A DNA stretch of 64,000 nucleotides, taken from Picochlorum sp. 'celeri' (Eukaryota > Chlorophyta > Trebouxiophyceae). Under the pieces are notes generated by a model. It made no database searches. It saw only the letters and a list, made by a program, of their open reading frames with translations, and was not told where the DNA came from. The translations under genes and the position numbers were made by a program. Positions 1 through 9,743 of the stretch are shown one piece after another. Each line of letters starts with the position of its first letter. Positions within the stretch are counted from its first letter, which is position 1. The stretch lies in NCBI GenBank assembly GCA_010909725.1, contig JAACMV010000023.1:310001-374000 (forward strand), in the 5' to 3' direction.

Positions 1-227
1 CAGTCACCCAACAATTACTCCGTCATCTCGGCCGAGAACCAAGCATGTCCGACTTGGAAAAGTACTCCTTTTGGGTGTGTTCAACAGTGATTCCATTCAT
101 TCAAGGACACGATGCTAAACAGAAATTGATCTCAACAACGTGTACAGTAAACAGGTTTGAAATGGCAAGGCAGATGCTTCTTGCCGCCGAGTATCACACC
201 CATGATGAACGTTGCACAATTAGCTAA
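1..227 (+). CDS. LON substrate-binding domain protein, 3' end only
   Basis: The reading frame is open from base 3 to the stop at 225-227, so this is the C-terminal part (about 74 residues) of a gene that begins before the window. The pattern SFWVCSTVIPF, then QKLISTT and FEMARQMLL, resembles the end of the LON N-terminal (substrate-binding) domain, where an SFWVAxxLP segment is followed by a helix that ends in an xxTxxRLExLxxLL pattern. Such a domain occurs in Lon proteases, in cereblon-like proteins and in RING-LON proteins; the protein ends soon after the domain, which argues against a full Lon protease. The in-frame ATG at 45 lies inside the domain and is not the start. The family call rests on this short pattern only. 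Confidence 0.5.
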   Translation, partial: VTQQLLRHLGREPSMSDLEKYSFWVCSTVIPFIQGHDAKQKLISTTCTVNRFEMARQMLLAAEYHTHDERCTIS

Positions 228-443
228 TATAATTTCATGTACTATATTTCTATAGAAGTAAGATTCTAGATCCCGGGGATGAGGATGATACGAATACAGC
301 CACGCCATGCCGTTCTTCTTCAGCCAATATTGTGGGTTTGTGCAGCCCTCTGAGACTGGTTGCAGCGTCAAGGTACAGTCATAGTATCGTTATATTGATA
401 TTGGACAGTGTATAACATTGAATATCCTTTGAGATTGGTGTAG

Positions 444-3400
444 ATGTCGCGAATTCGGCGCATTCCTTTCGAGAGGCTTGTCAAGGGGAATTTCTCAGCG
501 TACGGATTCTTTCAGGGGAGTATTGGTAGGGCAATATCGACTAGTGTATGTGCTTTAGATGGGTCGAAAGTTATGTTGGTGGAATCTCCTGCCAAGGCGA
601 AGAAGATTCAAGAGTTTCTTGGGGACAGGTACAAGGTGCTTGCGAGTTATGGTCATGTGAGAGACTTGCCTCCCAAAGCTGGGAGTGTCTTGCCGGAGAA
701 GGATTTTGACATGCGATGGGAGACTCTTCAAAGTGCTGTGAAGCATATAGAAGCGCTGGAAAAGGCGTTAGAAGAGGAGTCTGTGGAGGAGTTGTACATG
801 GCAACAGATCCGGATCGGGAAGGTGAGGCAATATCCTGGCATGTATTGCAGGAATTGGGTCGGCGAGGGACGTTGCAAGAGCATTTGAATGTTCGGAGAG
901 TATCGTTTACTGAGATTACGAAGAAGGCTATAGAGCATGCAATCGAAGAGCCAAGAGATATTGATGAGAATCTCGTTCATGCATACCTTGCAAGAAGGGC
1001 GTTGGATTACTTGCTTGGATTTCATCTGTCGCCAATCCTGTGGAGAAAGTTGCCTGGGGCGACGTCAGCAGGGAGAGTGCAGTCTGTAGCATTGAGAATG
1101 ATCTGTGAACGGGAAAAGGAGATTGAAAATTTTCGGGAGAGTCATTACTGGACATTGCATGGCACAGTCGTGCTCCCTGATGGAGGCAGTATTCATGCTG
1201 ATCTTCTGACGGTGGACGGCAGTCGGGTGCCTGATCCTGGATATTCTAGTAGAGAGGATGCAGAATGTATTCTTAAAAGAATAAAAGACTCTGATTTTAC
1301 GGTGACGTCGGTGTCAGAGCGAGAAACGACAAGACAGCCTCGTGCTCCATTTTCTACAAGCTCTCTGCAGCAGGAGGCGAACAGTGTTCTCGGATACAGC
1401 GCGAGTAAGACGATGCAATTAGCGCAAGAGCTGTATGAAGGAGGAATGATATCATATATGAGAACAGATAGTGTGGTGCTCTCTGATGAGGCTATCCAGA
1501 GACTACGAGATGTGATTGCGAGTCAGTATGGCCGGAGTGTTGTACCATCCTCTCCGAGACAGTTTCATAGGAAAAAGTCTGCGCATTCCCAGGAAGCACA
1601 TGAAGCTATTCGGCCAACAGATCCAAAAATAAATCTGCAAAAGCTATCACAGCAGGGGTATTCGGCTCAAGCGATAAAACTGTACGAGCTGATAAGAAAC
1701 AGGACTCTTGCCAGTCAGGCAGAGAAGGCGAGAATTGCCACGGTTCAAGTCATTTTCTCGAGCGCCGCGGGAGATATAGAACTCAAAGCGACAGGGTCAA
1801 AAACTGCTTTTCCAGGATATCTGCGCATCATGGGTGAGCAGGAAGATGAAGAGAAGAAGGCTAGAGAAGTTCAGTATGACAGTCTCATACAGCTTGCTGA
1901 GGCATCTCCTGTGGCATTGACTTCGGCGACCAGCCAAGAGCATACAACAAAGCCCCCTCCACGGTATTCAGAGGGATCTCTAGTTAAAGCAATGGAAGAA
2001 TACGGCATTGGACGGCCATCAACATATGCTCCCACCATGAAACTACTCTATGCTCGAGGATACATCACATCTCACCGAAAAAGGCTTCACGCCGAGCCCA
2101 TTGGTAGAATCCTGACATCATTTTTGAAACAATACGCACCCGAATATGTGGATTATTCGTTTACATCGAAGATAGAAACAGACTTTGACGAAATTTGCCA
2201 AGGGGAACAGGACTGGCTGCAGGTGATGGGGCAGTTCTGGGAGCATTTTGCAAAAACGACAGAGAGTCTATCACATCTCAGTGGCACTGATATACTCGAT
2301 TCAATAAATAACGATCTCGAGGAGTTTATTTTTCGACAGAAATCTGATGCCGTAACTGGTGAGATTGAGGGGGGAACAGAATGCCCAAAATGCAAGCATC
2401 CACTGAGTTTGAAGCTCTCTCACAAAGGTGGCCCATTCATAGGATGCTCACAGTACCCAGATTGCAAGTATACACGCTCCTTGCCGACGCATGACGATGA
2501 GACGCCATCAGCCCCGCTTGATATGGGAAGTACATTTACAAGTCTCAATCTGGCAGAAAAATATGGCATGCGTGGACCAGTCAGACTGCTGGGGACTCAT
2601 CCCGATACAGATGCTGAAATCTTCGTCAGGCAGGGACCATACGGCCCTTACATACAAATGGGTCTAGAAAATGACCCCAGTATGAGGAGAGTACCATTAC
2701 CGAAAGATGCAAAGCCAAAGTCATGTACCTTGAAGTATGCACTGTCCATGTTGGCATTGCCAAAGACGCTTGGCAATCACCCACAGACACAATTGCCTGT
2801 TGAAGTGCGGAATGGAAAGTTTGGACCATTCATTATCCACGACGGAAATATGAGATCCATCCCAAAGGAAATTGATCCATTAGAAATGAGCTTGGATGAA
2901 GGAATTGAGTTATTGCGACTGGCCTCTGAGAATAAGAAATTTGCCAAGAAGAACACTCGCAAAGCTGCAACAATGTCAAGACCAAGAACACCCAAGACTT
3001 CTTCCAGCAGAAGCAGCGATAGCACTATCCAGGTTCCTCGAGCGCGTTCTGCTTACCAATTTTTCCTCAAAGGTATGCCCAGTTTCTGTCTTGCACCAAG
3101 TCCCGTCCATCTTGCATCTCACAGTGGAATATATACATATCATGCAGAGTATCTGGCCAGGTACCAGATGAAGAACGGCAAGGAAAAGATGAAAATCATG
3201 GGAGACACTTGGAAATCCCTTGATGAAAAGGAAAAAGCAATCTTTGAGAATCTCGCAGCAGACGATGTCATACGACATAAAGTGCAGCAAGCAGGCCTTT
3301 TGGACCCAACAATAGAGGCGTGGGAATCACTGGACCATGCATCCAGAAACTCCCTCAAGGACAAACTTCTCAGCACTAGCACATTGGAAAATCACCCATC

Positions 3401-3728
3401 AGCAGGTATGTTTATTTTGTAAGTGTCTTACCCATCACATATATGACCGTGCATGAATATTCATCGTCATACAGGAGACTCTCTTCAGAAGCCAAAATCT
3501 GCCTACACACTCTTCATGCAAAGCGTCTCTGACAGCATGAAGCATGAGACTGATTCGCCCCATAAGGGATCCTTCATGACACTAGTTGCAAAGAAATGGA
3601 GAGAATTGAGTGATACAGAACGTATGGTGTATATTGATATGGCTCATAAACAAAAGGAAGAGTATGACAAGCACCAGGCTATGTTGGATCACCTGACTCT
3701 TCCTGATCAAGGGCAGCAGCAGCATTAA
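444..3728 (+). CDS. topA: Bacterial-type DNA topoisomerase I (type IA) with two C-terminal HMG boxes
   Basis: Type IA topoisomerase relaxes negatively supercoiled DNA through a 5'-phosphotyrosine intermediate. Proposed exons are 444-3072, 3148-3405 and 3475-3728, giving 1046 residues. Residues 1-40 are a basic extension that could be an organelle presequence. The Toprim domain starts at VMLVESPAKAKK (about 43) with ATDPDREGEA near 120-129. The catalytic tyrosine is Y338 in ISYMRTDS. GRPSTYAPTM and a C4 zinc ribbon (CPKC...CSQYPDC, about 647-672) follow, then two GPYGPYIQ/GKFGPFII repeats. The first intron (75 nt, in frame) interrupts an HMG box; removing it joins SAYQFFLK to EYLARYQ. The second intron (69 nt) leads to a second HMG box (KPKSAYTLFMQ...WRELSDTER). 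An in-frame TAG directly before the ATG supports the start. Target compartment (plastid, mitochondrion or nucleus) is inferred only. Confidence 0.88.
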
Positions 3729-4113
3729 TCATGTATGCTAGCACATTGGACTATGGTGGAAAAGAATTTGTTGTAATAAAATCTAGAGACCACATCATCC
3801 GATGAGATCTTTCTGTGTGAATACGCAATGGTTGACTGCAAACATGGCATCAGAGTGCCACGTGGTACTCCAAAACCTGTGGACAAAGGAATTCGGGAAT
3901 CAAACATGAAGAGGCATATCAACGAGGATATTATGCTCCATAGAGGATAAATTAAATGTCTAGTACGATAACATGTACTATTTTGTTAGAGGGAATGTTG
4001 ATTCCATGGGAAATTCGCTAACAACGTGGGACTGGGAAATTTGAAATTTCTCGACGGTCGTAATCTGTATTGATTTCGGGTAGGATCCGCCTTTGGATCG
4101 ATACGTTTCATTC
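3729..4113. other. Intergenic, includes upstream part of a duplicated unit
   Basis: No gene seen. A 20-base string at 3879-3898 recurs exactly at 5751-5770. The copies lie 235 and 236 bases before the start codons of the two paralogues, so the duplicated unit includes upstream sequence as well as coding sequence. Confidence 0.6.
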
Positions 4114-5532
4114 ATGTATGGAAACGAATCCAAAATCCATCCGCTTCCGTGCGGTCGATCCGTAGAGGAGATTGCATTGTGGTTGTACAGAGAGGTCAAA
4201 CAGGAAAAGTCAAAGGTTGCCCTTTTAGGTTCACTGGATCGCATGACAGGGCTGTCTATCCCACGTGAGATCAAAGAAAGGATCATATTCGAATCTGATT
4301 TGGATGATATAGATTGGAAACGACCTATGGATCCTTGTGAGGTTGAAGAATGCCTCAAGGCAACACGACAGATTGTGCAAGGGATACTCACGCCAGAGGA
4401 GTGTGAGGACGAGTTTTCTAATCCAGATGTAGAGGGTATAGACTCCTTTAAAGATTTGCTTGATATAAGGAGGGACCTGATTGTTTACTTGTACGATCTT
4501 CTCTACGAGTTTTTTCAATGTTGCGCCATTATAGGCTGCCTGAAAGGCATTTGTTTTCAAACCCAGGGGGATTTCGTTGATTATGAGGAGTATGCTCGAT
4601 TGTTCCACCCGTACGTTTTTAGAAGTCTTCAAAATGTCGATGATAATGACGAGAACGAATACGATGACGACGACGATGACGATGATTTTTCCGATGAAAC
4701 AAATATTTACGATGAGATCCAACAGAGGTATGAAATAGATGAGTGGGGAATAACATGTGAGTTTGATGACACATGGATATTAGGTCCCATGTCACGTGAT
4801 ATCTTTTGGAGGATACTTGTTCGATTAGGCTATGGTACAGATGTCAATCTTGATTCAATAGCGGGTTTGACAAAATGGGGGTTTTTGAATGGGTTCACAT
4901 CCTTTCTCTTTGAATCCTGGATACCCGAGATGCTTCTCTCAGCTATTCAGGAGAGAGAGAAAAATTACCAGCGTTTGAAAAAGGCGCTTGAAGATATGTA
5001 TGGGGCAGATGTCGTTGTTCCTGACTTGGAAAGTATTCTCAGGAACAAACGGGAGTGGCCCTTGTCTTACGAGTATGTTGTAGGTACCTTGAGGTTCCAA
5101 GATTTGGTGGATATTAAGAGATATTGTGGTGCCAACTTCGAAGATTGTACGCTTGCTAGGAGACTCTTGGATTTTCAGTCGGCATTCTTAATTGATTGCC
5201 AACTCCTGGCCAAGTCAAAGATTCTGGAAATGCTGACTGATCCTGCATGGCTGGCAAAGTTCCCATCTGTTCATTCATATCTGAGGACTAACGACATTCA
5301 TCAGCTAAGACAGTGCCTGGTCCGAGGCGTCCACAAATGTATATCAATGGGCATTTCCGAGGTAGACTTGTCGTATACAATGCACCCCCACGTGTCAGCA
5401 TTGTTTGACATGTCCTCTCAGCGAGGGAGACGCAGGAGAAATTATGTCAGAAATCTTGTGGCTATAATATTCGAAGGAGTATCCAATCCTTTGGAAAAGA
5501 GAAAGCGACGCCGCTCGGAGAACGGCTCCTAA
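4114..5532 (+). CDS. Unrecognised protein, tandem paralogue A
   Basis: I do not recognise this family. The protein has 472 residues from the ATG at 4114, chosen because the neighbouring paralogue starts at the same point (MYGNESKIHP here, MYENKSKIHP there). It has no signal peptide or evident membrane segment. The N-terminal block (CGRSVEEIALWLYREVKQEK) and a central block (LDSIAGLTKWGFLNGFTSFL through PDLESILRNK) are nearly identical to paralogue B. An acidic run of about 30 residues (NDENEYDDDDDDDDFSDE, near 180-200) is missing from B. The C-terminus is basic (RGRRRRNY, EKRKRRR) and could act in nuclear or nucleic-acid binding. The gene shows no intron and lies head-to-tail with its copy. 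Continuous conserved frames in both copies make coding very likely. Confidence 0.75.
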   Translation: MYGNESKIHPLPCGRSVEEIALWLYREVKQEKSKVALLGSLDRMTGLSIPREIKERIIFESDLDDIDWKRPMDPCEVEECLKATRQIVQGILTPEECEDEFSNPDVEGIDSFKDLLDIRRDLIVYLYDLLYEFFQCCAIIGCLKGICFQTQGDFVDYEEYARLFHPYVFRSLQNVDDNDENEYDDDDDDDDFSDETNIYDEIQQRYEIDEWGITCEFDDTWILGPMSRDIFWRILVRLGYGTDVNLDSIAGLTKWGFLNGFTSFLFESWIPEMLLSAIQEREKNYQRLKKALEDMYGADVVVPDLESILRNKREWPLSYEYVVGTLRFQDLVDIKRYCGANFEDCTLARRLLDFQSAFLIDCQLLAKSKILEMLTDPAWLAKFPSVHSYLRTNDIHQLRQCLVRGVHKCISMGISEVDLSYTMHPHVSALFDMSSQRGRRRRNYVRNLVAIIFEGVSNPLEKRKRRRSENGS

Positions 5533-5986
5533 TATTGATCCCACTCAAAAGAAACATGCATGGAGAAATATGCATGGAGATGTATGCAGTTTTGCCCCAC
5601 GTGCAGATTCCTCTGGTGGACCAAAAGTGATGCATCACCCACAATTGTGAGCGATTCAACCACATGATAAGAAGTTAGCCTCATGAATTCCTTGTAATAG
5701 CCCGAGATCTTTATGTAGAGATTCGTCACCGGAAGCTTGCCATCAGAAGATGTGGACAAAGGAATTCGGGGATGATGCGTCTCGTTGTCTCTTTCTACCA
5801 AATTCCGCGCAACACCCGGTAGACTTGAATATAATTAATATAGTTTTCAAGAAAATATGCGATTTCTGTAGGTCGTGAGTCGCATGAGAAACACGTTGGT
5901 TCGCTGAAACTACAATTTCGTACATTCGAAACCGAAAACTCTGTCGATTTCAGTCAAGCTTCTGTAGCTCGACAATTCTGATAGTC
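5533..5986. other. Intergenic, upstream part of second duplicated unit
   Basis: No gene seen. It contains the second copy (5751-5770) of the 20-base string found upstream of paralogue A, and a short direct repeat of a GGAGA-AATATGCAT segment near 5558-5583. It presumably holds the 3' UTR of A and the promoter of B. Confidence 0.5.
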
Positions 5987-7492
5987 ATGTATGAAAACAA
6001 ATCAAAAATCCATCCAACCCCGTGCGGTCGATCCGTAGAGGAGATTGCATCGTGGTTGTACAGAAAGGTCAAACAGGAAAAGTCAAAGGTTGCCCTTTTA
6101 GCTTCACTGGATCGCATGACAGGGCTGTCAATCCCCCGTCAGATCAAAGAAAGGATCATATCAGAATCTTTTTCGGATCGTCCACTTTGGAAATGTATGT
6201 CCCAATCTGAGGTTCAAGAAAGCCTCAACGCAACACGAGAGATTGTGAAAGGGACACTCATGCAAGAGGAATATGAGCGTATGAATGAGTCTGGTCGAGG
6301 TTTAGAGGTTGTGAAATCGATTAAAGATTTGTTTGAGTCTTATGAGAACCAATGGATTATTCTGCTGTACAATCGTGTCTACAAATCTTTCCATCATGGT
6401 GCCGTTATAGGCTGCTTTTATATGGTTTGTTTTCAAGGCAGGAATTTCGATCGATATGAGCAGTATGCTCGATTGTTCCACCCGCATTTGTTTGGAAGGC
6501 TGCAAAATATGACTTCTCATGACAATGGAAGGAGAGACATTTATGATCAGCTCGAACGCTTGTATGAAAGAGATGTTTGGGGAATGATGGATGGCAATCC
6601 TGAGTTCGGTCATTTCGCATGCGGTATCTTCAGGGGTACACTTGATCGATTAGGCTATGGTACACATGTCAATCTTGATTCAATAGCGGGCTTGACAAAA
6701 TGGCAGTTTATGAATGGGTTCGTATCCTTTCTCTTTGAATCCTGGATACCCGAGATGCTTCTCTCAGCCATTCAGGAGAGAGAAGGAAATTACCAGTGTT
6801 TGAAAAAGGCGCTTGAAGATATGTATGGGGCAGATGTCGTTGTGCCTGACTTGGAAAGTATTCTCAGGAACAAACAGGAGTGGCCCTTGTCTTACGGGTG
6901 TGTTGTAAGGACCTTGAGGCTTGGGGATTTTGTGAAAGTGAGGAGACATTGCGGTTCCAACTTTGAAGGTACGCTCGGTACAAGGTTCTTGGATTTTCAG
7001 TCGGGGTTCGACCACGAAGATAACGTCCAAGAACGTATCGATCACTTTAGACGTTCCGGTTGCAAGTTTGAAAAGGGTACGTATGAAAGGAAAATGTTGG
7101 ATTCTCCGTCTTCGTTCTCGTTTAGGTGCGAACTCCCGTCCAATTCAAAGATTCTGGGAATGCTGACTGATCCTGCATGGCTGGCAAAGTTCCCTTCTGT
7201 TCAGTCATATCTGAAGACTGACGACATTGATCGGTTAAGAGAGGGACTGGTCCGAGGCGTCCACAAATGTATATCAATGGGCATTTCAGAGGTAGATTTG
7301 TCGTATACAACGCATCCCCAGGTGTCAGCATTGTTTGACATGTCCTCTCAGCAAGGGAGACGCAGGAGAAATTATGTCAGATATCTTGTGGCTATAATAT
7401 TCGAAGGAGTATCCAATCGCTTGAGAAATAAAAAGCGAGTATCCAATCGCTTGAGAAATAAAAGATTACGCCTCTTGGAGAATGGCGAATGA
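5987..7492 (+). CDS. Unrecognised protein, tandem paralogue B
   Basis: A 501-residue paralogue of the preceding gene with the same N-terminal (SKIHPTPCGRSVEEIASWLY), central (LTKWQFMNGFVSFLFESWIP) and C-terminal (RGVHKCISMGISEVDLSYT) blocks. It lacks the poly-aspartate run of copy A. Two internal duplications are visible. One lies around nt 6945-7130: a segment CGSNFEG...RFLDFQSGF is followed by a diverged echo, SGCKFEKG...KMLDSPSSF, that copy A lacks. The other is a 30-base tandem repeat near 7434-7490 that doubles the basic tail segment VSNRLRNK. The start aligns with copy A. No domain is recognised and function is unknown; the basic tail is shared. No intron is evident. Confidence 0.75.
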   Translation: MYENKSKIHPTPCGRSVEEIASWLYRKVKQEKSKVALLASLDRMTGLSIPRQIKERIISESFSDRPLWKCMSQSEVQESLNATREIVKGTLMQEEYERMNESGRGLEVVKSIKDLFESYENQWIILLYNRVYKSFHHGAVIGCFYMVCFQGRNFDRYEQYARLFHPHLFGRLQNMTSHDNGRRDIYDQLERLYERDVWGMMDGNPEFGHFACGIFRGTLDRLGYGTHVNLDSIAGLTKWQFMNGFVSFLFESWIPEMLLSAIQEREGNYQCLKKALEDMYGADVVVPDLESILRNKQEWPLSYGCVVRTLRLGDFVKVRRHCGSNFEGTLGTRFLDFQSGFDHEDNVQERIDHFRRSGCKFEKGTYERKMLDSPSSFSFRCELPSNSKILGMLTDPAWLAKFPSVQSYLKTDDIDRLREGLVRGVHKCISMGISEVDLSYTTHPQVSALFDMSSQQGRRRRNYVRYLVAIIFEGVSNRLRNKKRVSNRLRNKRLRLLENGE

Positions 7493-7524
7493 GAATGCCT
7501 CCATGTCCAAAATTTTATTCGAGC

Positions 7525-7646
7525 TGTGTGTGTTCTTCCACACACACACACTGTGCCTTGCATGCATGCCCTTCTTTCAAGAAGCATGAAAGAAGCACGC
7601 CAATGCATTCATCAGTATAGCTTTATATTATTTTTTAAAAAATAAT
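7525..7646. repeat. Three consecutive hairpin-forming inverted repeats
   Basis: Downstream of paralogue B lie three dyads. TGTGTGTG (7525-7532) faces CACACACA (from 7539). CTTCTTTCA (7571-7579) faces TGAAAGAAG (7587-7595). ATTATTTTTTAAAAAATAAT (7627-7646) is a perfect 20-base palindrome. They lie between this gene and the next, which begins at 7720 on the same strand. A role in 3'-end formation is possible but unproven. Confidence 0.6.
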
Positions 7647-7719
7647 TTTCACCAGGTATATCGAAGTGTACCTTATTATCCTACTCAAAGAAGAAGAAGA
7701 AGGAGAACATTGCAAGAGC

Positions 7720-8536
7720 ATGGTCGACAAGGCCATAAAGCCTTCCCAAGTACGAAAGGCTATAGATGCCCTTCTAACATTCATAGGAAAACAAAATGAT
7801 GCTAGCACAAACCTCTTAGAAGAAGAAGACTTTATATACCTGGTGCGTCGCAAGTCACGAATTGCATGCCATCGTTTGATAGAATTCCTCACTCTATATA
7901 CCCATTGGTTCATTTTCAATACAGGTAATTGCACTGAAAAAGGTACCAGAGACGCGAAGGAAGGATAAACCCATCCCCCTCCCTCTCCCCAATCCCATCT
8001 ACAATGTCCAAGACACAGAAATCTGTCTCTTTGTCAAAGATCACAAGGGGGAAGGGCATGCAGAATCCAAATCAAAGGTTAAAGCAGAGAAGATTCCAGG
8101 GATTGCCAAGGTACTGGGGGTTTCCAAACTCAAATCAAAATATGAAAGCCATGAGAAGAAGAGACAGCTCTGCAACAGTTATGATCTCTTCCTGGCCGAC
8201 GACAGAATCCTCCCATCCCTCCCCAAGCTCATCGGTAAGACGTTTTTCAAGAAGAAGAAACAGCCCATCCCGGTGAAGTTATCCGGAAAGGATTGGGCCA
8301 AAGAAGTCAGAAAGGCATGCAATTGCACATTTATGCACCTTACTGGGTCCAGTATGACCATCAGAGTCGCCAAAGCATCTCAGACACCAGATGAGTGTGT
8401 TGAGAATGTTGTAGATGTTATTACCAAGGCATCAGGGAAGATCCCTGGATCATTCAAAGAGATTAAAAGTCTCTATTTAAAGAGTGTTGATTCCGTTGCC
8501 TTGCCAATTTATCAATCAGATGCTTCTTCTTCTTGA
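7720..8536 (+). CDS. Ribosomal L1 domain protein (UTP30/RSL1D1-like)
   Basis: Proteins of this family are nucleolar factors linked to pre-rRNA processing that use an L1-like RNA-binding fold. Proposed exons are 7720-7842 and 7925-8536 (82-nt intron, GTGCGT...TACAG, phase 0), giving 244 residues. The N-terminus VDKAIKPSQVRKAIDALL fits the first L1 helix. After the splice, VIALKKVP, then PIPLPLPNPIY and EICLFVKDH match the conserved strand regions. YDLFLADDRILPSLPKLIGK is the typical centre, and IPGSFKEIKSLYLKS with DSVALPIY is the characteristic C-terminal motif. The 5' start is the first ATG in frame (7720); the frame is open upstream but without another ATG. The next gene (APRT) starts only 28 bases after the stop. 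Confidence 0.82.
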
Positions 8537-8563
8537 TGATGTATTATTTAATATCTATATACG

Positions 8564-9514
8564 ATGTCTGATCCTAGAATACAGAGAATATCTGACGCTA
8601 TTCGAGTCATTCCTGATTTTCCCAAACCAGGAATTCTTTTTCAGGATGTGACGACTATTCTGTTGGATCCGCAGGCGTTTAAGGATAGCATTGATATTAT
8701 GGCTGAGAAATATGCATCAGAGGGTGTGGATGTGATTGCAGGTGCGAAAGGAATGGCAATGATAGTTGAACGCTGCTGCATGGAATTCTTTCATTCTTCA
8801 GAGGAGAGAAGTGGAGAAGAATTCCACCGATGGATTTTGTTTTCATACACGGTGAATGATATGATAATGATGATGCAGGATTTGAAGCTCGAGGATTGAT
8901 ATTTGGAGCCCCATTGGCATTGGCACTGAATATTCCATTTGTTCCTCTGAGGAAACCAGGAAAACTTCCAGGTACTACTATCAGACTCTTTTCTATTATA
9001 TAGTAGTAGTGCTGTTTTTGATACTGATATATTCATCTAAAATATCTGCAGGAGAGACCATCTCGGCGACCTATGAGACCGAGTATAGCACGGATAAGAT
9101 TGAAATGCATACAGGTGCTGTCAAGGAGGGCCAAAAGGTTCTCTTGGTGGACGATCTGATTGCAACTGGGGGCACACTTGGTACGTCCAGGTAGTTTGAT
9201 ATTCACATTTTGTTTTCTTTCACGTTTCTTCTTCTTCTTGTTCTTCTTTTCCTTCTGCTGTTACGATTACTATACGTATATCCGGGTGGAAGAAGACCAG
9301 GCAATCAAGAATGAGAAGAATTGCTGCAAAGAAACACATTTGATCTGATGCGATATGGTGATCTGCAGGTGCTGGGATTGATCTGATCACCAAAGCCAAG
9401 GCCAATGTCATGGGCTGTGCATGTATTATTGAGCTCCCAGAGCTTGAAGGAAGGAAAAAGTTGGGAGATATTCCCCTTTTTGTTCTTGTTGAAAAAGAGG
9501 ACATGGCATCATGA
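8564..9514 (+). CDS. APRT: Adenine phosphoribosyltransferase
   Basis: Salvages adenine with PRPP to give AMP and pyrophosphate. Four exons are read as 8564-8741, 8879-8971, 9052-9180 and 9369-9514 (introns of 137, 80 and 188 nt; all interrupt a glycine codon after its first base), giving 181 residues, the usual APRT length. Visible motifs are [18 protein letters not shown] near the N-terminus, the spliced [15 protein letters not shown] substrate loop, [12 protein letters not shown], then [13 protein letters not shown], and the PRPP-binding [16 protein letters not shown], which is also assembled across a splice junction. No targeting extension is present, so it is probably cytosolic. Each junction restores a conserved motif, so the model is well supported. 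Confidence 0.93.
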
Positions 9515-9743
9515 ATTCCTTATTTGTTTGGTCTCATCTGCTCCGCAGAGCAGCTAAACATTTTGTAATAATAAAGAATATCTGTATTGAAAAGAGTAGG
9601 AGAGAGATTTGTTGAATAATTCATGGGACTTGAGACGAAAAACAAAAAGCATGGTTGACTCGTCGCTTCCTTCAAAAGGAGACGAACAACCCCATGACAG
9701 CAATATTCAGCAAGCATTAGATACTTCAAATCATAATGGCGTC

